11,607 nucleotides of DNA from CAZAKZ01 sp964485695. Lineage in GTDB: Bacteria; Planctomycetota; JAFGQW01. Position numbers and translations under genes: made by a program. Location of the stretch: NCBI GenBank assembly GCA_964485695.1, contig CAZAKZ010000160.1, positions 1 to 11,607 on the forward strand. The letters are read 5' to 3'. This document shows positions 1 to 7,391 of this stretch, one piece after another; position 1 is the first letter of the stretch; each line of letters begins with the position of its first letter. Under the pieces are notes generated by a model. That model was given only the letters and a program-made list of their open reading frames with translations, searched no databases and had not been told where the DNA came from.

Positions 1-19
1 TATGCCCGGTGGTGTGGGA

Positions 20-43
20 GGGGGGAACCGTGAGGTTTCCCCC
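20..43. other. GNRA-loop hairpin in the gene-free left edge
   Basis: The left 199 bases contain no convincing gene. Positions 21-29 can pair with 34-43: GGGGGAACC, loop GTGA, then GGTTTCCCCC, with one bulged T at 36. GTGA fits the GNRA tetraloop rule when read on the plus strand. Neither side is followed by a T run, so it is not a classical intrinsic terminator for the minus-strand gene ending at 200, although it lies about 160 bases beyond that stop. Two open frames enter from the left edge and stop at about 67 and 83. Either could be the tail of an upstream gene, but neither is long enough to judge. Confidence 0.4.
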
Positions 44-199
44 TATCCCGATTCTTCATTTGAGTAAGTCGTGGGAATCGTGATCGGGTTACAGGGATTC
101 TCTTGGAATCAAGAAAATTTCGCGGGACGATCCTGACGGTCATGCCAAGGGGCGGGAGTGAATCCCGGCCTGGAATGAAGGGATGACCATCTCCGGATT

Positions 200-3100
200 T
201 CACTCGCCCTCGATCTCGGCCCGCAGGTTCTCGGGTACGCCGCGGATCTGCTCCAGGAACGCCTCGAACGACACGCCCTGGAGGAGCCCGCCTTCCACGG
301 CCTGGGCGTGGTGGCGCCGGGCTCGGTCCAGGTCGGCGTCGTTCCCCCGGAGGATCCCCCGGAAGGCCAGGGCCCGGCACAGGGCCTCGTGGGTGGCCGG
401 GGTCTCCAGGGCCAGGGCCTTTTCCAGGTAGCTCACGGCGTCCTCGGCCCGCCAGATCTTCAGGCTCCAGATGCCGGCCTCCTCGGCCCACCCGGGCCAG
501 GGCACCCGGGCCAGGGCCCGGTCCATGAGGGCCAGGGCCTCCCCGGTGTCTCCCTGGGCGTCCAGGGCGCGTGCCCGGTCCGGCAGGAAGAAAGGGCCCC
601 GGAGACATCGAACCAGGCGTGCGGTCACTTCATGGACCCTGGCGGTGATCTGCGGCTGACCAGTATCCTGTCCCTGCGCCAGGTCGTTCCGGAGCGAGGC
701 GAGGTCCTCGAGGACGGTGTCGAGCCAGCCGTGGCGGATCCGCTGCGTGGCCCGGATCTCCTGGAGAAACCCGGCCGCGAAGTCGAACTCTCCGGCTCGC
801 ATCATGAAGAAGGCGCCGGTGACGAGCCACTTGAGGCGATAGGGGGCGGTGGTGCGGGTGTCCGCGGTGAGGGCCTTGCGCAGGCGATGGTAGTCGTCGG
901 TGCGAAGGGCCAGCTCGGCGTGGCACCAGGCATCCTGCGGGGATTTTTTCAGGCTCTTCACGAGGATGTCCTGGGCCTCCCTGGCGAAGCCCCTGGGATC
1001 GAGAGCCGTGCCGGGCCCGGTGTGTTGTTCCCCGGGTCCGAGGATCCGGAAGCCAAAGAGGTGGTAGCGGTCCCCGAACTTCTTCACCGGCGCGTACCGC
1101 CCCTCCCAGTCCAGGACCACGCCGCATCCGGGCCACGGGTGCGAGGTGCCGAGGACTTCGGTGGCGATGGCGTACCAGCCGTCGGGCTCCAGCACCTCTT
1201 CGGGCTGCATCCTGCGGGTGCGGATTCCCGGCTCGTGTATCCGACCCGACCCGCAAAGGGCCAGGGACCGGATCTTCTCGGCCTTACAGAACGCCACCAG
1301 CGCCGACAGGGATCCGGGATCGGTGCGAGGAGGGGGTGTCTTTTTCACCAGGAAGTTTCTCTGGGACCGGTACAAAGTGTGAACGTCATCCAGGACATCC
1401 TGCTGTTTGTTCGGGTCAGCCGCGGTCTTCCGGAGGTCTTCCCGGATTCTATTCAGGTTCTTCCATGCGCTCCGGGTGGGGGAGAGGTGATCCATGGCCC
1501 GGCTCAGGAGGCCCAGGGGAAGGCACTGCCAGGCGGCCAGGGCCTTCCAGGTGCTGCGGTTCGGGTATTGCCTTGTGGCCGGATCCTGCAAGGCCACGGT
1601 CAGGCTGTGTAAGGCCTCGACGGAGTTCTCCTCCAGGGCCAGGAAGGTGCCGAGGCGGCCCTGGACCCAGCCGTTGTACGGATCGAGGTCGGCCATCCTC
1701 TTCAAGACCTCGAAGCGGCGTTCCTTTTTCTCGACCTCGGACTTGAAGACCGTTCCAGCAAAGTCCTCCGGGGCCTCGGTGCCCGGGGCAAGCGTCAGGA
1801 ATCGAAACACGAGGAGAGATCCCCCGAGCTGCGTCACGGGCGCAAAGGCCCGTATCCAGTCGAACCGGATGGGGCATCCAGGCCGGCACCCGTGGGTGTT
1901 CAGGGCCGAGACGCTGACGGCGTACCACCCATCCTCGGGCTCCAGCATCTCGTCCGGCGTGATTGGGCGGCCGGGAATATCGAACGTCTCGGGCAAGACT
2001 GTGGGCCCACCGAGGGCCAGGCCGATGGACTCGACGCGGTGTTTCCTGCAGAACGCGGCCAGGGCCGGCAGGTCCTGGCCGCGGTCGATGTTCTTATCGC
2101 CCACGATGCGGGCACCGCCGGCTGTGCCGCCGGCAACGGCATTGAAGTAGGAGAGGTAGTGGGGGTACGCGAAGAATGCGGAAACGGCCGAGGCCGCGGC
2201 CAGGGCTCCGATTGCGAGGGCGGGCCCCCGGGTCTGAAACGCGCGGTGGGCCAGGAGTCCGCCGGCCAGGAGGCAGAGCAGCGGAAAGGCCGCGAAGAGA
2301 TACGGGGCGCCCGCTGCGCTGCCAGAGAGAACCGCCGGGATCCCGAATCCGATCACGGGCCCGAAGACCAGCGCCAGCTCCCGGCCTGGTAGTCGCCCGG
2401 CGCGGCCGAATCCGACGGCGATCGTGCCGGCGAGGATCAGCATGAGGGTGGGCACGGGTGTCTTGACGGCCAGGATCACCAGGGCGTAGTTGAAAAACCC
2501 GGTGTCCGATACCTGGCCCAGGAGGAAGACCGGGGTGGGGGAGGCCGAAGCCTGGAAGAAGCGCCCCAGACTCGACAGGTAGCTCCCGGGATTCCCGATG
2601 GATACGAGAAGGGGAACGCCCAGGGCCATCCCGAGGAGTAGCCCCGCATGCTTCGGATTTCGGGCCTTGAACAGGACCAGGACGAGCAGGAGCACCCAGG
2701 CGCAGTGGCTCGAGGCCAGGGCCAGGCCCAGACCCAGGCCGGTGAGGAGCAGAGCGCTCCGCCCTCCCGTGCGCCAGTGCCTTGCCAGGCCGTACAGGGC
2801 CCCGAGGGTGAAGGCGGCCAGGGGCATCTCCGGGGACACGAGGCGGCCGTGGCCGAGAATCCCGGGGGAGAGGCAATAGAGGACCAGGGCGATACCGGCG
2901 CACCGGGTGCCCAGCAGGAGGCGCGTCAGGAGGTAGAGGAAGAGCCCGGCCAGGGCCCCCAGCCCGGCCATGACCGTGCGGGCCGGGACCAGGATTCGGC
3001 TTTGGGCGGAATCCGCCCCGGAGTCGGCGAAGAAGGCGCGGCCGAACGCCAGGGGGGCCTTGGCGTCCCCCTCGCCGGCCGCCTTCCAGGCCGGGTGATC

Positions 3101-3337
3101 CAGGGAAAGATCCACTCCCATGATCACCAGGGGGAAACTGCACAGCATACCCGTGAGGGGAGGGGCCTCCATGCACAGACGCGGGTCCAGGGTCTTCAGG
3201 TAGGCGTACCCGGCCGGGATGTGGATCAACTCCTCCGGGGTCACGGATTTCTCGGCCGTGCTGGCCAGGGCGAGGAGGAGGAATACCCCGATGACCATGG
3301 CCACGCCGAGCATCTCCATCCCATTTTGGATTTGCAC
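200..3337 (-). CDS. GT39-like membrane glycosyltransferase with duplicated soluble domain and TPR-like tail
   Basis: This 1045-residue protein probably transfers a sugar from a lipid carrier on the outer face of the membrane, but its substrate is unknown. Residues 10-400 hold many hydrophobic segments. The first external loop (HIPAGYAYLKT at 39-49, APPL at 58-61) and the YPHYLSYFN segment (391-399) followed by DKNIDRGQDL (414-423) match the GT39/PMT-like family pattern. Expected family residues are altered: EE (35-36) where DE is usual, A58 where the HPPL histidine is usual, and R419 where tryptophan is usual (DxNLDWGQDL). Residues about 421-650 are repeated at about 674-890, and TPR-like helices follow at about 920-1015. 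The GTG start at 3337 is chosen because GAGGTG (3341-3346 on the complement) lies just upstream, whereas the internal ATG at 3319 has no such site. It is transcribed divergently from trxB. The enzyme class is fairly sure; catalytic activity is not. Confidence 0.85.
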   Translation of the reverse strand: MQIQNGMEMLGVAMVIGVFLLLALASTAEKSVTPEELIHIPAGYAYLKTLDPRLCMEAPPLTGMLCSFPLVIMGVDLSLDHPAWKAAGEGDAKAPLAFGRAFFADSGADSAQSRILVPARTVMAGLGALAGLFLYLLTRLLLGTRCAGIALVLYCLSPGILGHGRLVSPEMPLAAFTLGALYGLARHWRTGGRSALLLTGLGLGLALASSHCAWVLLLVLVLFKARNPKHAGLLLGMALGVPLLVSIGNPGSYLSSLGRFFQASASPTPVFLLGQVSDTGFFNYALVILAVKTPVPTLMLILAGTIAVGFGRAGRLPGRELALVFGPVIGFGIPAVLSGSAAGAPYLFAAFPLLCLLAGGLLAHRAFQTRGPALAIGALAAASAVSAFFAYPHYLSYFNAVAGGTAGGARIVGDKNIDRGQDLPALAAFCRKHRVESIGLALGGPTVLPETFDIPGRPITPDEMLEPEDGWYAVSVSALNTHGCRPGCPIRFDWIRAFAPVTQLGGSLLVFRFLTLAPGTEAPEDFAGTVFKSEVEKKERRFEVLKRMADLDPYNGWVQGRLGTFLALEENSVEALHSLTVALQDPATRQYPNRSTWKALAAWQCLPLGLLSRAMDHLSPTRSAWKNLNRIREDLRKTAADPNKQQDVLDDVHTLYRSQRNFLVKKTPPPRTDPGSLSALVAFCKAEKIRSLALCGSGRIHEPGIRTRRMQPEEVLEPDGWYAIATEVLGTSHPWPGCGVVLDWEGRYAPVKKFGDRYHLFGFRILGPGEQHTGPGTALDPRGFAREAQDILVKSLKKSPQDAWCHAELALRTDDYHRLRKALTADTRTTAPYRLKWLVTGAFFMMRAGEFDFAAGFLQEIRATQRIRHGWLDTVLEDLASLRNDLAQGQDTGQPQITARVHEVTARLVRCLRGPFFLPDRARALDAQGDTGEALALMDRALARVPWPGWAEEAGIWSLKIWRAEDAVSYLEKALALETPATHEALCRALAFRGILRGNDADLDRARRHHAQAVEGGLLQGVSFEAFLEQIRGVPENLRAEIEGE
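668..1318 (-). repeat. Internal domain duplication, copy 2 (protein level)
   Basis: This covers residues about 674-890. It repeats copy 1 in the same order: LSALVAFC, PEEVLEPDGWYAIAT, PGCGVVLDW, YAPVKKFG and FGFRIL, followed by helical segments (REAQDILVKSLKK, YRLKWLVTGAFF, LEDLASLRNDL) that parallel those after copy 1. It lacks the DKNIDRGQDL entry motif and is separated from copy 1 by a short linker with KKTPPP (665-670). Confidence 0.75.
1388..2077 (-). repeat. Internal domain duplication, copy 1 (protein level)
   Basis: This covers residues about 421-650 of the GT39-like protein. The core includes LPALAAFC, PDEMLEPEDGWYAVSV, PGCPIRFDW, FAPVTQLG and FRFL, followed by a helical TPR-like stretch with KSEVEKKERRFEVLKRM and WKALAAW. 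This copy sits directly after the membrane domain, where family members normally carry a single soluble domain, so it is probably the ancestral copy. The match to copy 2 is seen at protein level; long exact DNA identity is not evident, so the duplication is old. Confidence 0.75.
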
Positions 3338-3445
3338 AGACGCACCTCAGGGCACTATGGTTATCGCGAGGTCACGGGAAGACCGGAGTCCGGCATCAGG
3401 CGGACAAGTGTATATCAGGGAAGCGTTTCTGGAAAGTAGAACCCC
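3338..3445. promoter_or_regulatory. Divergent intergenic region with weak promoter-like sites
   Basis: These 108 bases separate the starts of the GT39-like gene (minus) and trxB (plus), so both promoters should lie here or overlap the 5' ends. On the plus strand TATATC at about 3413-3418 resembles a -10 box, but no good -35 box is seen 17 bases upstream. On the minus strand CATAGT and GATAAC are the best -10-like words, with no clear -35 partner. GGAAAG at 3431-3436 is a modest ribosome-binding site for trxB, nine bases before its ATG. The minus-strand GAGGTG is a good ribosome-binding site for the GT39-like gene. Confidence 0.35.
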
Positions 3446-4372
3446 ATGAGAGACGTCATCATTATCGGCTCGGGCCCGGCTGGATTCACGGCCGCCCTCT
3501 ACACGGCCCGGGCCGACCTGAAGCCCCTTATGTTCGAAGGCGGTCCTCCGGAAATGCCCGGGGGCCAGCTCATGCTGACCACCGAGGTGGAGAACTTCCC
3601 GGGATTTCCCGAGGGCGTCATGGGCCCCGCGCTCATGGACAGCATGCGCAACCAGGCCGTGCGCTTCGGCACCGAGATCGTCTCGGAGATGGTGGAGTCG
3701 GTGAACCTGAATCCGGGTGCACACCAGGTGGTGGTGGGCGGCGAGACCCACGAGGCCCGGGCCCTCATCGTGGCCACCGGGGCCAAGGCCCGCCTCCTCG
3801 GTCTGGACAACGAGAAGCGTCTCATCGGCCGGGGTGTGAGCACCTGCGCCACGTGTGACGGCGCCTTCTTCCGCGACCAGGACATCGTGCTGGTGGGCGG
3901 GGGGGACAGCGCCGTGGAGGAAGCCGGATTCCTGACCCGGTTCGCCCGGAAGGTCCACCTGGTGCATCGCCGCGACGAGCTCCGGGCCAGCAAGATCTTG
4001 CAGCGTCGAGCCCGGGAAAATCCCAAGATCGACCTGGTCTGGGACACGGTGGTCACGGACATCCTGGGTGAGGAGGCCGTGTCCGGGGTGAAGACCCGGA
4101 ACGTGAAGTCCGGGGTGGAGGGGGAAATCGCCTGTTCGGGATTCTTCGTGGCCATCGGCCACGAGCCCCAGACCGCCTTGCTCGTAGGCAAGCTCGACCT
4201 GGACGAGAACGCCTACCTCCGGGTGGAAGGCGACTCCACCCGCACCAGCGCCGCGGGCGTGTTCGGTGCCGGAGACGTGGTGGACCACACCTACCGCCAG
4301 GCCGTGACCGCCGCAGCCATGGGGTGCAAGGCGGCCATCGACGCCGAGCGATACCTGGAGAGCCTGGAGTAG
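3446..4372 (+). CDS. trxB: Thioredoxin reductase
   Basis: This cytoplasmic flavoenzyme uses NADPH to reduce thioredoxin, supplying electrons for ribonucleotide reductase, peroxidases and thiol repair. At 308 residues it has the normal length of the low-molecular-weight bacterial form. All key motifs are present: FAD-binding GSGPAG (8-13), the redox pair CATC (C134 and C137), the NADPH-binding GGGDSA (151-156), the HRRDELR segment (174-180) that contacts the 2'-phosphate, and the C-terminal FAD motif GAGD (274-277) in VFGAGDVVD. The arginines of HRR support NADPH rather than NADH use. The ATG start places the first beta strand (RDVIIIG) at the very N-terminus, as expected. The TMTC-like gene starts six bases after the stop, so the two are probably co-transcribed. 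Nothing unusual is seen in the protein. Confidence 0.97.
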   Translation: MRDVIIIGSGPAGFTAALYTARADLKPLMFEGGPPEMPGGQLMLTTEVENFPGFPEGVMGPALMDSMRNQAVRFGTEIVSEMVESVNLNPGAHQVVVGGETHEARALIVATGAKARLLGLDNEKRLIGRGVSTCATCDGAFFRDQDIVLVGGGDSAVEEAGFLTRFARKVHLVHRRDELRASKILQRRARENPKIDLVWDTVVTDILGEEAVSGVKTRNVKSGVEGEIACSGFFVAIGHEPQTALLVGKLDLDENAYLRVEGDSTRTSAAGVFGAGDVVDHTYRQAVTAAAMGCKAAIDAERYLESLE

Positions 4373-4378
4373 CCTGGC

Positions 4379-7182
4379 GTGTTCTCCCTCCGCACCGGGC
4401 TGGCCGCCCTGGCCGTCCTGGCCACCGTGGCCCTGTGCTACTTCGGAGCCCTGGGGAACGGGTTCACGTACGATGACCACGACCTCATCACCGGAAACGA
4501 GTACCTGAAGGGGTGGATGGCCGGGGCGCCGGACACCGCGGGCCGCGAGGTCGAGTACGTGTGGGAGATGGTCACTGCCGACTTCGCCGCGCTGGCCATG
4601 CGGTTCGGCGCGGCGGGACAGAATCCGCGTATCAATTACTACCGGCCTGTCATTGCCGTGAGCTACATGGTGGACACCTATTTCTGGGGAAGGGCGCCCA
4701 CCTGGGGGAAGGACGCCCCCGCGGATCGAACGGCCCTGGACTGGCACGTCTTGAATCCGGTCGGATTTCACCTCACCAACATCCTGTTCCATGTCGTCAA
4801 CAGCTTGCTGGTGTTTCACCTGGTCCGCCACCTGATCCGGCGGTTCTGGGCCGGCCTGGGGGCGGCCCTGGTGTTCGCCGCCCATCCGATCCACACCGAG
4901 AGTGTCACCTGGATCGCCGGCCGCACTGACGTCATGGCCGCCACCTTGTTTCTGGCCGCCTTCTGGGGCTACGTGCTCTTCCGGCAGCGAGGATCGAGAG
5001 CGGCCCTCTGGATCTCCATGGCGCTGTTCACCGTCGGCATGTTCGCCAAGGAGATGGTGGCCACCCTGCCCGGGATCCTGGTACTCTACGAGGCGGTCCG
5101 GGCCCTCGAGGCCCGGAAGAAGGGGGGGCGGCCGGTGGGTTCAAACGCTTTGCGCCCGCGCTGGCGTTCTTCCTCCTGGTGGTCCCGTACTTCCTGGTCA
5201 AGGCTGCCCTGGCCTCAGGCGCCCCGTCTCTCCCCCCGCATGCGGCCGGGGCGGATCCCTGGAGTGGCGTCGAGTTCCTGACCCTCCTCGCGACCCTTCC
5301 CGAAGCCCTCGCCTGGTACCTGGGGAAGCTCGTGTTTCCCCACGATCTGAACGTCTACCCCATGCTGGCCTTCACCGACCCCGGCGTGGTGCTGTCCTGG
5401 CTGCCGTACTTCATTCTCCACACGGTCCTCCTGGTCGGGAGCGTATGGGGATTCCTCTGCCTGGGGCGCGCCCGGTGGCTCTGGTTCTGCTGCCTGGGCC
5501 TCTACTGGGCGCTCCAGCCCCTGAACTGCCTCGTTCCCGGCCTCCGTCTGGCCCGATTCCTGGTGGACATCGAGTTCCCGGTGTCAGAGCGGTTCCTCTA
5601 CATCCCGAGCCTCTTCGTGGCCGCGGCCCTCGGCATGGGCCTGGCCTGGCTGGTCCGGATCGGATCCGGCCGGGGCAGGATTCTTGCCGGCTGCGTGGCC
5701 GGCCTCGGGGTCCTGGCTTCGGCCTGGATCACCTGTCACCGGAACCGGGACTGGGCGTGGAACCTGACCCTGTTCCGGTCTGCTGCCCGGTCCTCACCCG
5801 AGAGTATCCGCATGCGCCTCAACTACGGCGCGGTACTGACCTACGACGTGTGGGAACTGAGAGAGGGGCGCCGTCACCTGGAATACGGGGTGGAGCTGGC
5901 CCAGAGAGCGGGGTACGGGCCCGGCCCGGTGCCGCTCTACACCAATCTGGCAGCGAACCACTACCTACGCGGAGAGCTGGACCAGGCGATCCGGAACAGG
6001 AAGAGGGAGTACGAACTCAGTGGGGGGATCGCTGGTGGAGGGCCTGGGCTGGGCTACAACCTGGCCGTGTACCTTTCGGTGTACGGATCGGTCCTCGGGA
6101 ATTCCGGCTACTTGCGCGAGGCCCACGACCTGTTCCAGGAGATTCTGCGAATGGATCCCCACAACCGCGGAGCCAAGCAGAGCCTTGGATTCGCCCGCCA
6201 GGTCCTCCAGGTCTGGAGCCGGTATTACACCTCCCGGGATCGGACGGATGCCCTGGTACGTGCGTTCGCCGGAACATTCGATTTTCCGGCATTCAACATG
6301 GAGAAGGAAGACGATCCCAAGCGCTGGCTCCAGGCCATCCAGCTCCTGGATGCTGGACTGGCCAGGCTTCCCGGGCCCGAGATCCTGGAAACCCTGCCCG
6401 AGACCCTGAAGCTCAGGACCGTCATGGTAGACCGAGTCCGGCGGCTCCACGGAAAACTCGCTGGCCACTTCTCCGGGTGTCTGGATCGGTTTCCGGACCG
6501 GGCGGATCTTCAGTTCCTCCTGGGGGAGGTGAACCGCATGGGCTGGCGCTGGCTGGGGGGTTTGGACCTCCGGGATCGGGCCCGCACGCTTCTCCAGAGC
6601 GTCCTGGCCAGAGAACCCGAGCACTGCCCGGCCGCCCGGGGGCTCGCAGACATCCTGATCCGTCTCGGCAAGCCCGAGGCGGCCCGGGATCGGATCCGCC
6701 ACGCGGTCACGGCCCTTATCCGGGAGGATCGGACCTGGGAGGGCCGGCCCCTGGGGCCCGAGACAACCCGGGCTGTGGACCTGGCCTACCGGGCCGCCGC
6801 CGACCTCGGTCATCCAGTGCTGAAGCCCCTGATCCAGGAGACGTGGTCACGGGCCCTGGTTGTCCTCGAGCGTCAGGCCGCGCAGCGTGAGGGGGGGCGG
6901 TCCTGGGAGGCCTGGAACCGGCTCGGCATCCTGGAGGGACGGGCCTTCGAGGCGTTGGGGCGCCAGGATCTGGCCGGCAAGGCCATCCGTCACTTCCGGG
7001 AGGCCCTGGCGATCCGGCCCGACGCCGAGCCCGTGATGGTGAACCTCCTGGAGATGCTCCGCAGGACCGGCAGGCAGGGGGAAGCCGGGGACCTGGAGAA
7101 GCGCCTCGAGGCCCTGAGGCGCGGCCGATCCTTGGGCAGCGGCATGCGACCCCGGCCCCCGACGCGACGGGGCGACAGGTGA
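4379..7182 (+). CDS. TMTC-like membrane/TPR protein, frame interrupted at a G7 tract
   Basis: Multi-span membrane domain plus C-terminal TPR-like helices, resembling the TMTC (DUF1736) family; animal members are linked to protein O-mannosylation. The GTG start at 4379 follows the trxB stop by six bases, with GGAG about nine bases upstream. The first 250 codons carry YDD (31-33, candidate catalytic/metal acidic pair), NYYRP (86-90), HPIHTESVTWIAGRTD (169-184) and FAKEM (222-226). That frame then loses all similarity and stops at 5281. Sequence continuing the family resumes in the -1 frame: LAFFLLVVPYFLVKA, then ERFLYIPS (404-411 after joining) and TPR-like segments near 518-549, 577-608, 732-780 and 865-913. 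Joining at the G7 run gives 934 residues, collinear with the intact paralogue downstream. Either one base is missing (error or real mutation) or a -1 ribosomal shift makes the full protein. Without a shift, a 300-residue truncated product results. Confidence 0.85.
5122..5128 (+). other. G7 frameshift site in the TMTC-like gene
   Basis: The upstream frame reads AAG GGG GGG CGG, so the seven Gs form a G GGG GGG heptamer in the correct phase for -1 slippage. Re-reading G5128 enters the frame that continues the family. An eighth G would also restore the frame. GAGG at 5108-5111 lies ten bases upstream, a spacing like that of stimulatory ribosome-binding-like sites. Positions 5131-5137 can pair with 5159-5165 (two wobbles), but this stem starts closer than the usual 5-9 bases after a slip site. 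The transition is seen in the sequence; its cause is not. Confidence 0.8.
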
Positions 7183-7343
7183 TGAAATGGATTGATTTTT
7201 TTTATTTTTCCATACTAAGGAATCCCTTTACCGAGAGAAGATGCGGAGGCCCTGGCTGAAGGCGTGTCAATACAAGTCCATGACGGGACTTCGGGTCCAG
7301 GCACCTCCTGATCTTCTGGATCTGGTCATTTCGGGGTGAGACC
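7183..7343 (+). promoter_or_regulatory. AT-rich leader with possible alternative hairpins before the second TMTC gene
   Basis: An AT-rich patch (7191-7217) stands out in a GC-rich window. It includes T8 at 7196-7203 and CATACT at 7211-7216, a possible -10 box with TGGATT 17 bases upstream as a weak -35. Downstream, AAGTCC (7274-7279) pairs perfectly with GGACTT (7286-7291) over a six-base loop. GGAC (7286-7289) can instead pair with GTCC (7295-7298), so the two stems exclude each other. CACCTC (7302-7307) can pair with GGGGTG (7333-7338), the apparent ribosome-binding site of the 15-codon ORF, with one wobble. The pairings are seen; regulatory function is inferred. Confidence 0.35.
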
Positions 7344-7391
7344 ATGGACACACCCCTGGATAGAGTAGCAACCCAGTGGCTTCCGGTATGA
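7344..7391 (+). CDS. 15-codon leader ORF overlapping the TMTC-2 start
   Basis: This small ORF encodes MDTPLDRVATQWLPV and then stops with TGA at 7389-7391. GGGGTGAG at 7333-7340 is a reasonable ribosome-binding site. Its stop overlaps the ATG at 7388-7390 of the downstream gene as ATGA, the usual layout for translational coupling. Neither candidate start of the large gene (GTG 7376 or ATG 7388) has a convincing ribosome-binding site of its own, so coupling would explain how that gene is initiated. No similarity is recognised in the peptide. It may be a control element, or chance. Confidence 0.4.
   Translation: MDTPLDRVATQWLPV

Noticed and set aside
360..560. Repeated CCAGGGCC-like words suggesting a DNA repeat array.
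   Set aside because: They are unevenly spaced and encode Ala-Leu-rich helices (GCCCTGGCC codons) of the GT39-like protein, so codon bias explains them.
308..1612. A plus-strand open frame of 434 codons inside the GT39-like gene.
   Set aside because: Its G-, P- and E-rich translation has no motifs, and the opposite strand carries the duplicated domain.
3347..4894. A minus-strand open frame of 515 codons covering trxB and the start of the first TMTC-like gene.
   Set aside because: It mirrors an unmistakable thioredoxin reductase and has a biased composition without recognisable motifs.
4902..6890. A third-frame plus-strand open frame of 662 codons within the first TMTC-like gene.
   Set aside because: Its R-, P- and G-rich translation matches nothing in the paralogue, whereas the other two frames align with it in turn around 5128.
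7196..7209. A T8-A-T5 tract that looks like the tail of an intrinsic terminator after the first TMTC-like gene.
   Set aside because: No GC-rich hairpin sits immediately upstream; the nearest stem (CCCCG/CGGGG) is more than 20 bases away.
7265..7270. A perfect TTGACA on the minus strand.
   Set aside because: No -10 box lies at a suitable distance and no minus-strand gene follows.
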